DNA of 5,084 nucleotides, from assembly GCA_013816685.1 (NCBI GenBank), contig JACDDX010000152.1, positions 1-5,084 of the forward strand. Direction: 5' to 3'. The notes under the pieces are model-generated. The model was not told where the DNA came from. It saw only the letters and a program-made list of their open reading frames with translations, and made no database searches. The position numbers and the translations under genes were made by a program. The DNA is from Gemmatimonadales bacterium (GTDB taxonomy: Bacteria; Gemmatimonadota; Gemmatimonadetes; Gemmatimonadales; GWC2-71-9). How positions within the stretch are numbered: the stretch's first letter is position 1; every line of letters begins with the position of its first letter. This document shows positions 1-5,084 of the stretch, in pieces.

Positions 1-639
1 ATAGACCGGCATGGTGGACAGCAGCCGTCCGACTTCGGTAAACAGATCGGTACACATGGTGATGACGATCTTGGGAGTTCCGAGGCTGTCGGCAAGCCGC
101 TCCACCGCCGTCTTGTGGAACGGTGTGGTCACCAGCAGATCGGCGCGCCGCAGGAGCGCTGGCGGCCGGCCGCCCTGATCGAGTGCCGCCACATCGATGG
201 CCGTCGTTTCCAGCCCGAAATCCCGCTTCAACTCGGCCGGCACCGAATACAATTGATCCTCGTTGCATTCGACCACCACCGCATGCAGTCGCAGCGTCTC
301 CAGACAGCGCTGCAGTCCTTCGGCCAGGATTGGGGCCGACATCCCCCGCGTCAAGCCCTGCACCAGCACATCCACCATCCAATCGGAACGACCATCGGCC
401 GTGGCATGGTTCCGCCGCCCGGCCGGTGCCATGAACACGCCGGAGCGCGATCGCAGCTCGACCAGCCCTTCCTGCGCCAACGTGCGATACGCCGCAAGGA
501 CGACCCGCGGGTTCGCATCGAGCTCGCGCGCGAGCTCCCGAACGCTCGGCAGGCGGCCCTGATGCCGGAGCAGGCCCAGGTGCAGGCCGGTGAACAATCG
601 CGTGCGGAGGAGGTCGGCGATCTGCGCGCGGCGGGTCAT
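1..639 (-). CDS. GntR-family transcriptional regulator, second tandem copy (C-terminus cut by window edge)
   Basis: The first 213 residues are visible, with no in-frame stop. Residues about 5-71 form a GntR winged helix-turn-helix: LPSVRELARELDANPRVV (residues 30-47) is the typical helix-turn-recognition helix, and EGLVELRSRSGVF (57-69) is the wing. The rest contains VVECNEDQL (122-130) and RRADLLVTTPFH (164-175), both shared with the neighbouring paralogue. By hand alignment about two thirds of the DNA-binding domain is identical to that paralogue, which points to tandem duplication. The ATG at 639-637 overlaps the upstream gene's TGA (638-636) as ATGA and has no Shine-Dalgarno sequence in front of it, so translational coupling is likely. 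The C-terminal region shows no FCD, UTRA or aminotransferase signature that I recognise; it probably binds an effector, which is inference. The GntR assignment is firm and the regulated genes are unknown. Confidence 0.88.
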   Translation of the reverse strand, partial: MTRRAQIADLLRTRLFTGLHLGLLRHQGRLPSVRELARELDANPRVVLAAYRTLAQEGLVELRSRSGVFMAPAGRRNHATADGRSDWMVDVLVQGLTRGMSAPILAEGLQRCLETLRLHAVVVECNEDQLYSVPAELKRDFGLETTAIDVAALDQGGRPPALLRRADLLVTTPFHKTAVERLADSLGTPKIVITMCTDLFTEVGRLLSTMPVY

Positions 640-1571
640 GGGGCTACGGCATGCCCGTCGGCGCGGACAGTGTTGGCGCCCACGATGAAGGAGAAGAGCT
701 GACGGGAGGTCTCGCGCGAGAATACGCGCGATTCGAAGAAACACTGGGCTGGCAGCGATCCCGGCTCCGCCCGCTCCCGGGCAAGCCGGGTGACGTACAC
801 CGGCGCGTCAGGCGGGATCTTCCGAAGATCGTCTTGACCGACCACGAGTGGACGCAGGTGGCCGCCTCCCGGTGCCCCCTCATAGATCCGGTACAGCTTG
901 TCCACAAATCGCGGGTCGCTCACCACGAACCAGACGGGACCCGCCCGCAGCCGCCGGGCCACTTCGGCAAACAGGTCCACACGCACCTCGGCCACGATGT
1001 ACGGCTTCCCGAGCGCCGCGGCCACCGGCGCCACTTCGACGATGTGAAACGGCGTGGTCACCAGCAGGTCGGCGCGTCGCACCTCGTACGGCGGCTCGCC
1101 GTTCGCGAGCAGCGTGTACGTGTCCACGGCGCTGACGTCCAGTCCATAGTCTTCGTGCAGCTCGCCCGCGAGCGACACGAGCTGGTCGTGATTGCACTCA
1201 ATGCACGTGGCCCGGAGCCGCAGCGTTTCGAGCGACCGCCGCAGGCGCTCCGGAAAATCCCGCGCCGCGATCCCCTGTCCCAGCCCCTCCATTAGTACCT
1301 CCACCATCCAGTCAGCGGTGCGATGGTGGAGCGGATGCTCGGTCGCGTCGGTCGCGGTGACGAAGATCCCGGAGCGGGGCCGGACCTCGACCAGCCCTTC
1401 CGCCTGGAGCTGATGGTACGCGGCCATCACCACACGCGGGTCGGCATCGAATTCCTCGGCGAGCTCGCGAACGCCGGGCAGCTTGTGCCCGTGCGCCAGA
1501 GCACCCAGGTGGGTGCCGCTGAACAGCCGCTGCCGGAGCTGATCTGTGATCTGAGTGCGCCGCAAGGTCAC
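636..1571 (-). CDS. GntR-family transcriptional regulator with unassigned effector-type C-terminal domain
   Basis: This is a complete 311-residue DNA-binding regulator. Residues about 4-71 are the GntR winged helix, with LPGVRELAEEFDADPRVV at 31-48 and EGLVEVRPRSGIF at 58-70. Residues about 85-311 are an alpha/beta-looking domain with IECNHDQL (124-131), RRADLLVTTPFH (165-176) and a predicted strand PVWFVVSDPRF (212-222). The alternation of strands and helices recalls a periplasmic-binding-protein-like sensor, but this is a guess. At 311 residues it is too short for a MocR-type aminotransferase fusion (about 450 or more). I chose the GTG at 1571 because GGAGGT lies 4 nt upstream and because the protein then begins VTLRRTQI, matching MTRRAQI of the paralogue. 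A TTG start at 1634 would add 21 unmatched residues. The gene overlaps the second regulator by 4 bp and is divergent from the export operon, so it may control that operon or itself. Confidence 0.9.
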   Translation of the reverse strand: MTLRRTQITDQLRQRLFSGTHLGALAHGHKLPGVRELAEEFDADPRVVMAAYHQLQAEGLVEVRPRSGIFVTATDATEHPLHHRTADWMVEVLMEGLGQGIAARDFPERLRRSLETLRLRATCIECNHDQLVSLAGELHEDYGLDVSAVDTYTLLANGEPPYEVRRADLLVTTPFHIVEVAPVAAALGKPYIVAEVRVDLFAEVARRLRAGPVWFVVSDPRFVDKLYRIYEGAPGGGHLRPLVVGQDDLRKIPPDAPVYVTRLARERAEPGSLPAQCFFESRVFSRETSRQLFSFIVGANTVRADGHAVAP

Positions 1572-1575
1572 GCCG

Positions 1576-1581
1576 ACCTCC
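1576..1581 (-). promoter_or_regulatory. Ribosome binding site fixing the GTG start of the first GntR gene
   Basis: The minus strand reads GGAGGT here, followed by 4 nt (CGGC) and the GTG at 1571-1569. This near-perfect Shine-Dalgarno sequence favours the GTG over the upstream TTG at 1634, which has no comparable site. Confidence 0.75.
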
Positions 1582-1587
1582 GTCAAA

Positions 1588-1607
1588 TGCCGGACACCTG
1601 CCGGACC
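1588..1607. repeat. Two direct copies of TGCCGGAC, 11 bp apart: possible operator
   Basis: TGCCGGAC occurs at 1588-1595 and again at 1599-1606, with the flanks ACC and CTG partly conserved. The 11-bp period is about one helical turn, so both copies face the same side of the DNA. They lie 17-36 nt upstream of the GTG of the first GntR gene, in the untranslated leader or core promoter. GntR proteins usually bind short inverted repeats, so an operator role is only a possibility. Confidence 0.3.
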
Positions 1608-1815
1608 TGAATCACAAAGTATGCGGCAGACCAATGCTCGCCTAGAGGGCAGTTCCCGCCAAAATACATCAGTTGCTGTCAGAGCATGCGTTCTGGTGCC
1701 CTTTTACCATGATCAAATACCACAGTCCGCGCATCTCGTCACCTCTGCTGCATTGTCCCTCCACCAGCCGCTTCCAACATTGGCAGGCAGAACAGTGAGT
1801 ACCCGTCGACCGGCT

Positions 1816-1837
1816 CAAGCGAGCCACAAGCGAGCCA
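1816..1837. repeat. Perfect 11-bp tandem duplication (CAAGCGAGCCA twice)
   Basis: CAAGCGAGCCA at 1816-1826 is followed directly by an identical copy at 1827-1837. Eleven is not a multiple of three, so gain of one copy would shift any reading frame crossing it. It ends 12 nt before the ATG of the cupredoxin-like fragment. Removing one copy in my reading did not restore a recognisable cupredoxin N-terminus, so it need not be what broke the gene. Confidence 0.85.
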
Positions 1838-1849
1838 GTGGAGCAGGCC

Positions 1850-2068
1850 ATGACCCACTCTGCCCAGCCGCTGCCACAGGGGGAGGAGTGGACCACGACG
1901 CTCGCCTTCGACCAGCCCGGCGAGTACGAGTACTGGTGTCCCATCAGCAATCATCGCAACCGCGGCATGTACGGCCGCGTCAGCCGGGCGATCGCCCGCC
2001 GAAGAGCCGACGGGACCATGAACGCGATTCTCCGCCGCTACGGCTTCAGAGAACGGACGACTCCGTGA
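1850..2068 (+). pseudogene. Cupredoxin (type 1 copper protein) C-terminal fragment, or small cupredoxin-like ORF
   Basis: This 72-codon frame encodes a stretch typical of the end of a cupredoxin. GEEWTTTLAFDQPGEYEYWC (residues 11-30) leads into the copper loop: Cys30, His35 and Met40 are spaced C-x4-H-x4-M, as expected for three of the four type 1 copper ligands. The N-terminal half, with its first His ligand and the strands that precede it, is absent: the frame meets a TGA at 1796-1798 and the other two plus frames show nothing similar. After GMYGRV (39-44) the expected hydrophobic last strand is replaced by an Arg-rich tail of 28 residues. There is no signal peptide. A remnant of a decayed gene is the most likely explanation. 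A GGAG at 1840-1843, 6 nt before the ATG, would permit translation as a small protein (a GTG at 1838 is the alternative start). It lies 38 bp upstream of the lipoprotein gene. Confidence 0.55.
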
Positions 2069-2093
2069 CCAGCACTCTTACGCTAGCACAAAC

Positions 2094-2098
2094 AAGGA
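2094..2098 (+). promoter_or_regulatory. Ribosome binding site deciding the start of the 397-residue lipoprotein
   Basis: AAGGA lies 2 nt before an ATG at 2101 and 8 nt before a second in-frame ATG at 2107. The spacing favours 2107. Initiation at 2101 would only add Met-Arg. Confidence 0.6.
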
Positions 2099-2106
2099 AG
2101 ATGCGC

Positions 2107-3300
2107 ATGCGCACACCCTGGCACTCAGTGCTCCTCGTCGCCCTCGGGATCGGCGCGGCCGCCTGCGGCGACGACACCCCCACCGCCAACGGCCCGGGCC
2201 AGCCCGGGCAGCCCGGAGAACCGATTTTCCCCAACAACCTGGCCAGCCTCATCAGCATGGACACGGTTGCTGCCACCGCGGTGTTCCCCCTGTACCGGGG
2301 TGAGGACGCGAACGGGAACTCGGTCTTTTACGTCATCACCGAGTCCAACAACCGGGACGAGTCTTTGCGACTGGGCCTGAACTGGGCTCCCAAGCTGGTC
2401 CACGCGGCTCGAACCAAGGCGGTGCAGCGGGCCACCGAGGTGAGTGGCGGCAGAGGCAACCCCAACGACTTCCCGATCGTCCGGTTTTCGGGCAACGTTG
2501 ACTTCAGCCCCACCCGCAACCTGGTGCCCGGCCCGCAGCTCTTCCCGCTGGACCCGAGCACCACGCCCGGATCGGTCGGCGACGCGGACTACAGCCCGGT
2601 CTTTACCCTCGACGATCCGAACGCCGATACCACCGCAACGATCGTGTACAACGCCCCCCACATTGCGAACAGCACCGGCCTGCATGATCGGGTGATCAGC
2701 ATCGATAGCGTAGGGATGCAAGTCACGCTGAAGGTGGTCAAGGGCTTCTACGAGGGGTTCCCCATCCTCTACCTGAGCACCGACGTCTCGGACGAGGACC
2801 TCTCGGCGCTGGAAATGGGGACCTTTACGCCGAACCTGAACGAGGCGCCGTTCGCCGCGGACGACAAACCGTTTCGCTCCGCGCGCGAGGCGATCATCCC
2901 CATCGTCAACGGGCCCACTGGGGTCAATAACCCCAACCGCCAGGGGCTCCAGTCGGCGGTGCTCGGCGAGGGCGACCCGCTCAACATCTTCCAGGAGCAA
3001 GCCGGGTGCTCGAACCCTGATGATCCCGCCCAGTTCTGTGACGCCACTCTGTACAGTCCGCTCTGGGACGCCACCCCGGTGATGTGGACCCAGGCCGCCA
3101 TCGACGCCGGCATCCGGGATCGGATCACCAGCGACAAACGCGAGGTCATCGCTCCCCTCAACGTGATCGACCTCTATGCCGACGGGTATCTCGTCCCCCT
3201 CGCGGCAAATGGTCCGCGCAACTCATCACTCGGGGGCATCAATGCGGCGGGCATCATCATCAATTGCCCGATCATATTCGTCGAGGAGCCGTCGAAATGA
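2107..3300 (+). CDS. Uncharacterised secreted lipoprotein, first gene of the export operon
   Basis: The product is 397 residues. Residues 1-20 are a short lipoprotein-type signal: MRTPWHSVLLVALGIGAAAC, with Cys20 as the likely lipidated residue. The lipobox is relaxed, with Ala rather than Leu at -3. A Gly/Pro-rich tether follows (21-40). Residues 50-395 look like one globular, strand-rich domain without membrane segments. Segments that look like conserved motifs are DFSPTRNLVPGPQLFP (132-147), DYSPVF (161-166), GLHDRVISID (191-200), NPNRQGL (275-281), YSPLWD (316-321) and INCPII (385-390). Cys301, Cys311 and Cys387 could form a disulfide. I recognise no catalytic signature and give no function. 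A frame open from 1555 is not used: it lacks coding character before 2101, while the signal peptide and AAGGA site support 2107. The stop overlaps the next gene's ATG by 4 bp, so the two are probably cotranslated. Confidence 0.85.
   Translation: MRTPWHSVLLVALGIGAAACGDDTPTANGPGQPGQPGEPIFPNNLASLISMDTVAATAVFPLYRGEDANGNSVFYVITESNNRDESLRLGLNWAPKLVHAARTKAVQRATEVSGGRGNPNDFPIVRFSGNVDFSPTRNLVPGPQLFPLDPSTTPGSVGDADYSPVFTLDDPNADTTATIVYNAPHIANSTGLHDRVISIDSVGMQVTLKVVKGFYEGFPILYLSTDVSDEDLSALEMGTFTPNLNEAPFAADDKPFRSAREAIIPIVNGPTGVNNPNRQGLQSAVLGEGDPLNIFQEQAGCSNPDDPAQFCDATLYSPLWDATPVMWTQAAIDAGIRDRITSDKREVIAPLNVIDLYADGYLVPLAANGPRNSSLGGINAAGIIINCPIIFVEEPSK
3283..3288 (+). promoter_or_regulatory. Ribosome binding site of the first ferritin-like gene, inside the end of the lipoprotein gene
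   Basis: GAGGAG lies 8 nt before the ATG at 3297, within the last codons of the preceding gene. Together with the ATGA overlap it fixes the start at 3297, not at an earlier ATG at 3084 in the same frame. Confidence 0.75.
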
Positions 3301-4010
3301 CCATCACCCTCTCGCATATCGGCCAACTGTGGCAGGCGGGCACCCGCCGGGAGTTCCTCCGCGTCGCGGCCCTCGGGGGCGGCGCGATCCTGCTGCCCGG
3401 TATGTTCGCGGCCTGCGGCGCTGACAACGGCGGCACCACCGAGCCGCCGCCGTCAGACGCCGTCACCCTCGATCTGAGCAGCGACCCGGGGGTGCTCAAC
3501 TACGCCTATGCGCTCGAGCAGCTCGAGGCGGCGTTCTACACCCAGGTAGGCCAGGCATTCTACGCCGGGATCACCGCCGAGGAGCAGCAGGTCCTGACCG
3601 ACATCAGGGACCATGAGGTGATCCACCGCGACTTCCTGGCGGCCGCGCTCGGCAGCGCGAAGATCCCGAACCTGGCAGTCGACTTCGCCGCGGCCAATGT
3701 GGATTTCGGGAGCCGGTTCAGCGTGCTCAGTACCGCCAAGGTCTTCGAGGACGGAGGGGTCGCCGCCTACAATGGCGCCGGGAAGCTGCTCAAGGACCTG
3801 AACAACCTTCTCCTCGCCGGCAAGATCGTCTCGGTCGAGGCGCGACACGCCGCGGCCATTCGAGATCTGCTCCGGCCGGGCACCCGCGACTTCGCCGGAG
3901 ACGACGTGGTGAATCCAGCCGGGCTGGATCAGGCGATCGATGCCGGCTTCTTGCTCCAGGACTCGGCGCTCGGACAGTTCATCACGACCCCCATCGAGAT
4001 CATCTCCTGA
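3297..4010 (+). CDS. Tat-exported ferritin-like (four-helix di-iron) protein, probable lipoprotein
   Basis: This 237-residue protein starts with a twin-arginine signal: TRREFL at 16-21, a hydrophobic stretch (22-39) and Cys40 in GMFAAC, so it may be a Tat-exported lipoprotein. A Gly/Thr/Pro tether leads to a four-helix bundle at about 60-195. Candidate metal ligands are all present: Glu74 or Glu77 in YALEQLEAAFY (helix 1), Glu107 and His110 in DHEVIH (helix 2), Glu151 in VFEDGG (helix 3), and Glu181 and His184 in EARH (helix 4). This pattern fits the Ferritin_2 group (PF13668), which also contains plant desiccation-related proteins. It has a shorter C-terminus than the paralogue downstream. 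Tat export suggests folding with cofactor in the cytoplasm. Iron oxidation, storage or peroxide handling is inferred from the fold only. Confidence 0.9.
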   Translation: MTITLSHIGQLWQAGTRREFLRVAALGGGAILLPGMFAACGADNGGTTEPPPSDAVTLDLSSDPGVLNYAYALEQLEAAFYTQVGQAFYAGITAEEQQVLTDIRDHEVIHRDFLAAALGSAKIPNLAVDFAAANVDFGSRFSVLSTAKVFEDGGVAAYNGAGKLLKDLNNLLLAGKIVSVEARHAAAIRDLLRPGTRDFAGDDVVNPAGLDQAIDAGFLLQDSALGQFITTPIEIIS

Positions 4011-4023
4011 CCCGCCGTCTTTT

Positions 4024-4028
4024 GGAGA
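4024..4028 (+). promoter_or_regulatory. Ribosome binding site deciding the start of the second ferritin-like gene
   Basis: GGAGA at 4024-4028 is 8 nt before the ATG at 4037. A TTG at 4022 in the same frame overlaps this site and has none of its own, so 4037 is preferred. Confidence 0.75.
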
Positions 4029-4036
4029 CACCCACC

Positions 4037-4867
4037 ATGGAGCAGAATCATCCGATCCTCGAGGCCATCGAGCCCGGTGCCCAAGCGCGGGTCGTTTCCC
4101 GCCGCGAGGCCATTCGGAGCGGCGCCGGCGCGAGCTCGGTTCTCGTCGCGGGACTTGCCATGACATCGGTGCCCTTCGCCCTCGCTGCGCTCGCGCGCGA
4201 CGGGTACGCGCAGGCCGCCGCGCCTTCCATCGTCGACGTGCTCAACTTCGCGCTTACCCTCGAGTACCTTGAGGACGAGTTCTATCGGACGGGTCTGGCG
4301 GGAGCGGTGGCAGCAACCTTGTCGCCCGCAGAGCTGACCGCGATCCAGCAGATCAGCAAGCACGAGACGGCGCATGTCCAGTTCCTCACCGCGGTCATTC
4401 CCAGCCTCGGCGGCACGCCGGCCGCCAAGCCGACCTTCGACTTCACGGCCGGTGGTGCTTTCTCCGACGTCTTCTCCAACCGGGTCACCTTCCTGGCCGT
4501 CGCCCAGACATTCGAGGATACGGGTGTCCGGGCCTACAAGGGGCAGGCGGGCAACGTGGCCTCTAACGACGCCGTGCTCACGGCGGCGCTGCAGATCCAC
4601 TCGGTGGAAGCGCGCCATGCCTCGCAGGTCCGCCGGCTGCGTGGGCAAAAGGGGTGGATCACCGCCAACGACCGTGGCGACCTGCCGCCCCAGGCGCAGG
4701 CCACGTACGACGGGGAGGAGAACACCGTGCAGGGGGCCGTGGATGTTGCGTCCCTGGGCGCCGCCGCCGCGGCGACGGAAGCCTTCGACGAGCCGCTGAC
4801 GATGGAGCAGGTGCTGGCGATCGCCGGTCCGTTCATCTCACAATCGATTGTACGGTCGGCGCATTAG
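4037..4867 (+). CDS. Tat-exported ferritin-like (four-helix di-iron) protein, second paralogue
   Basis: The product is 276 residues. The twin-arginine motif SRREAI (21-26) follows a 20-residue n-region; the hydrophobic stretch runs 31-52 and AQA (58-60) before AAP fits signal peptidase I cleavage. There is no lipobox Cys, so this copy should be soluble in the periplasm, unlike its neighbour. The four-helix domain (about 64-200) carries Glu76 or Glu79 in LEYLEDEFY, Glu110 and His113 in HETAH, Glu160 in TFEDTG, and Glu191 and His194 in EARH, a complete candidate di-iron set. The C-terminal extension (201-276), with YDGEENTVQG (224-233) and EAFDEPLT (248-255), is absent from the upstream copy. 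It starts 26 nt after that gene, in the same operon. The family is the same Ferritin_2-type group. The two proteins might form a heteromeric complex, which is inference. Confidence 0.9.
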   Translation: MEQNHPILEAIEPGAQARVVSRREAIRSGAGASSVLVAGLAMTSVPFALAALARDGYAQAAAPSIVDVLNFALTLEYLEDEFYRTGLAGAVAATLSPAELTAIQQISKHETAHVQFLTAVIPSLGGTPAAKPTFDFTAGGAFSDVFSNRVTFLAVAQTFEDTGVRAYKGQAGNVASNDAVLTAALQIHSVEARHASQVRRLRGQKGWITANDRGDLPPQAQATYDGEENTVQGAVDVASLGAAAAATEAFDEPLTMEQVLAIAGPFISQSIVRSAH

Positions 4868-4890
4868 CGTCCGACGGCAACGAACGATCA

Positions 4891-5084
4891 ATGAGAGTGA
4901 TTACGCGCTGCGCCCTTGCGGCGGTTCTGGCGCTCAATGCCTGCTCCGACAACCCGGACGTCACGGCACCGGATCCGGGATCCGGCACCGGCGGCGCCGT
5001 CTACGTGCAGACTAACGACTCGAGCAAGAACGAAGTGATCGCCTACCGCCGCGCGGCCGACGGGACGCTCAACCTGCTCGGCGC
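4891..5084 (+). CDS. Lipoprotein with lactonase-like beta-propeller, N-terminal part only
   Basis: Sixty-four residues are visible before the window ends. Residues 1-18 form a lipoprotein signal ending in a good lipobox, LNAC (15-18), so Cys18 should be lipidated. A Pro/Gly/Ser/Thr linker follows (19-36). GAVYVQTNDSSKNEVIAYRR (35-54) and then ADGTLNLLG resemble the first blade of lactonase-type (6-phosphogluconolactonase-like) seven-bladed propellers, where a YV-x-TN strand is followed by a residue-rich strand and a DGTL turn. Whether the enzyme residues exist cannot be seen. The ATG at 4891 is 23 nt after the preceding stop, with no clear Shine-Dalgarno sequence; no other start fits the signal peptide. 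It continues the gene group, so co-transcription is likely. The lipoprotein call is firm and the propeller call moderate. Confidence 0.75.
   Translation, partial: MRVITRCALAAVLALNACSDNPDVTAPDPGSGTGGAVYVQTNDSSKNEVIAYRRAADGTLNLLG

Larger units (their letters stand above)
1572..1849. other. Divergent intergenic region between the regulator pair and the plus-strand genes
   Basis: No convincing protein frame is seen here. Base composition is visibly richer in A and T than the flanking genes, especially at about 1610-1760, as expected of a control region. It must hold the promoter of the leftward regulators and probably that of the rightward operon. I could not find a -35/-10 pair with good spacing on either strand, so no promoter is called. 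The region contains the TGCCGGAC direct repeat near the regulator start and the 11-bp tandem repeat near its right end. No rho-independent terminator is visible. Confidence 0.6.

Noticed and set aside
115..1295. Plus-strand frames at 115-702 and 651-1295
   Set aside because: They are antisense to the two GntR genes, whose winged-helix motifs are unmistakable; the plus-strand products show no family features.
1694..1722. TGGT...ACCA short inverted repeat and repeated TACCA in the intergenic region
   Set aside because: Arms of 4-5 bp are expected by chance in this length, with no match to an operator pattern I know.
1555..2106. Extended N-terminus of the lipoprotein frame back to 1555
   Set aside because: This would bury the lipoprotein signal peptide inside a 581-residue protein and crosses the intergenic region; the translation there is low-complexity and AAGGA supports the start at 2107.
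2102..2113. 12-bp palindrome TGCGCATGCGCA over the lipoprotein start codon
   Set aside because: It results from two ATGCGC codon pairs in a row; too short and too close to coding sequence to support a regulatory site.
2125..3000. Long minus-strand open frame (291 codons) opposite the lipoprotein gene
   Set aside because: It lies antisense to a gene with a signal peptide and ribosome binding site, is very rich in Arg/Val/Gly as GC-rich antisense frames are, and has no recognisable domain.
3453..4648. Two long minus-strand frames (3453-4166 and 3929-4648) opposite the ferritin-like genes
   Set aside because: Both are antisense shadows of two clearly recognised genes; low-complexity Arg/Gly/Glu-rich products without motifs.
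4969..4985. Perfect 8-bp inverted repeat CCGGATCC-G-GGATCCGG
   Set aside because: It falls in codons for the Pro/Gly/Ser linker of the lactonase-like lipoprotein, has no T-tract, and is best explained by linker codon repetition, not by a terminator or operator.

Overview
The window looks like chromosomal DNA from a GC-rich, diderm soil- or sediment-type bacterium. The style of the exported proteins (short N-terminal signals, Cys followed by Gly/Asp/Pro/Thr-rich linkers, Tat-exported ferritin-like proteins, a lactonase-like lipoprotein) suggests Gemmatimonadota or a similar phylum. That assignment is an impression from protein style; there is no rRNA or other marker gene here. I see no insertion sequence, tRNA, rRNA or CRISPR array.

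Layout: positions 1-1571 hold two adjacent minus-strand genes for paralogous GntR-type regulators. They overlap by 4 bp (ATGA), and the second runs off the left edge. Positions 1572-2106 form a divergent region. It contains a possible operator-like direct repeat next to the regulator start, an 11-bp tandem duplication, and a 72-codon reading frame whose product resembles the C-terminal copper-binding half of a cupredoxin. From 2107 to the right edge a tight plus-strand gene group encodes four exported proteins: an uncharacterised 397-residue lipoprotein, two paralogous Tat-exported ferritin-like proteins that both keep a complete set of candidate di-iron ligands, and the start of a lipoprotein with a lactonase-like beta-propeller. 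Gaps within this group are -4, 26 and 23 bp and contain no terminator-like hairpin, so one transcript is likely.

How it may work together: the regulators carry a GntR winged helix joined to a C-terminal region that is not a clear FCD, UTRA or aminotransferase (MocR) domain. It probably senses an unknown ligand. They are divergent from the export operon and could control it, but no experiment or clear operator supports this. The operon appears to place two di-iron ferritin-like proteins, a lipoprotein of unknown function and a beta-propeller in the periplasm or on the outer membrane. An oxidative, metal-handling or desiccation-related role is possible; the substrate cannot be read from the sequence.
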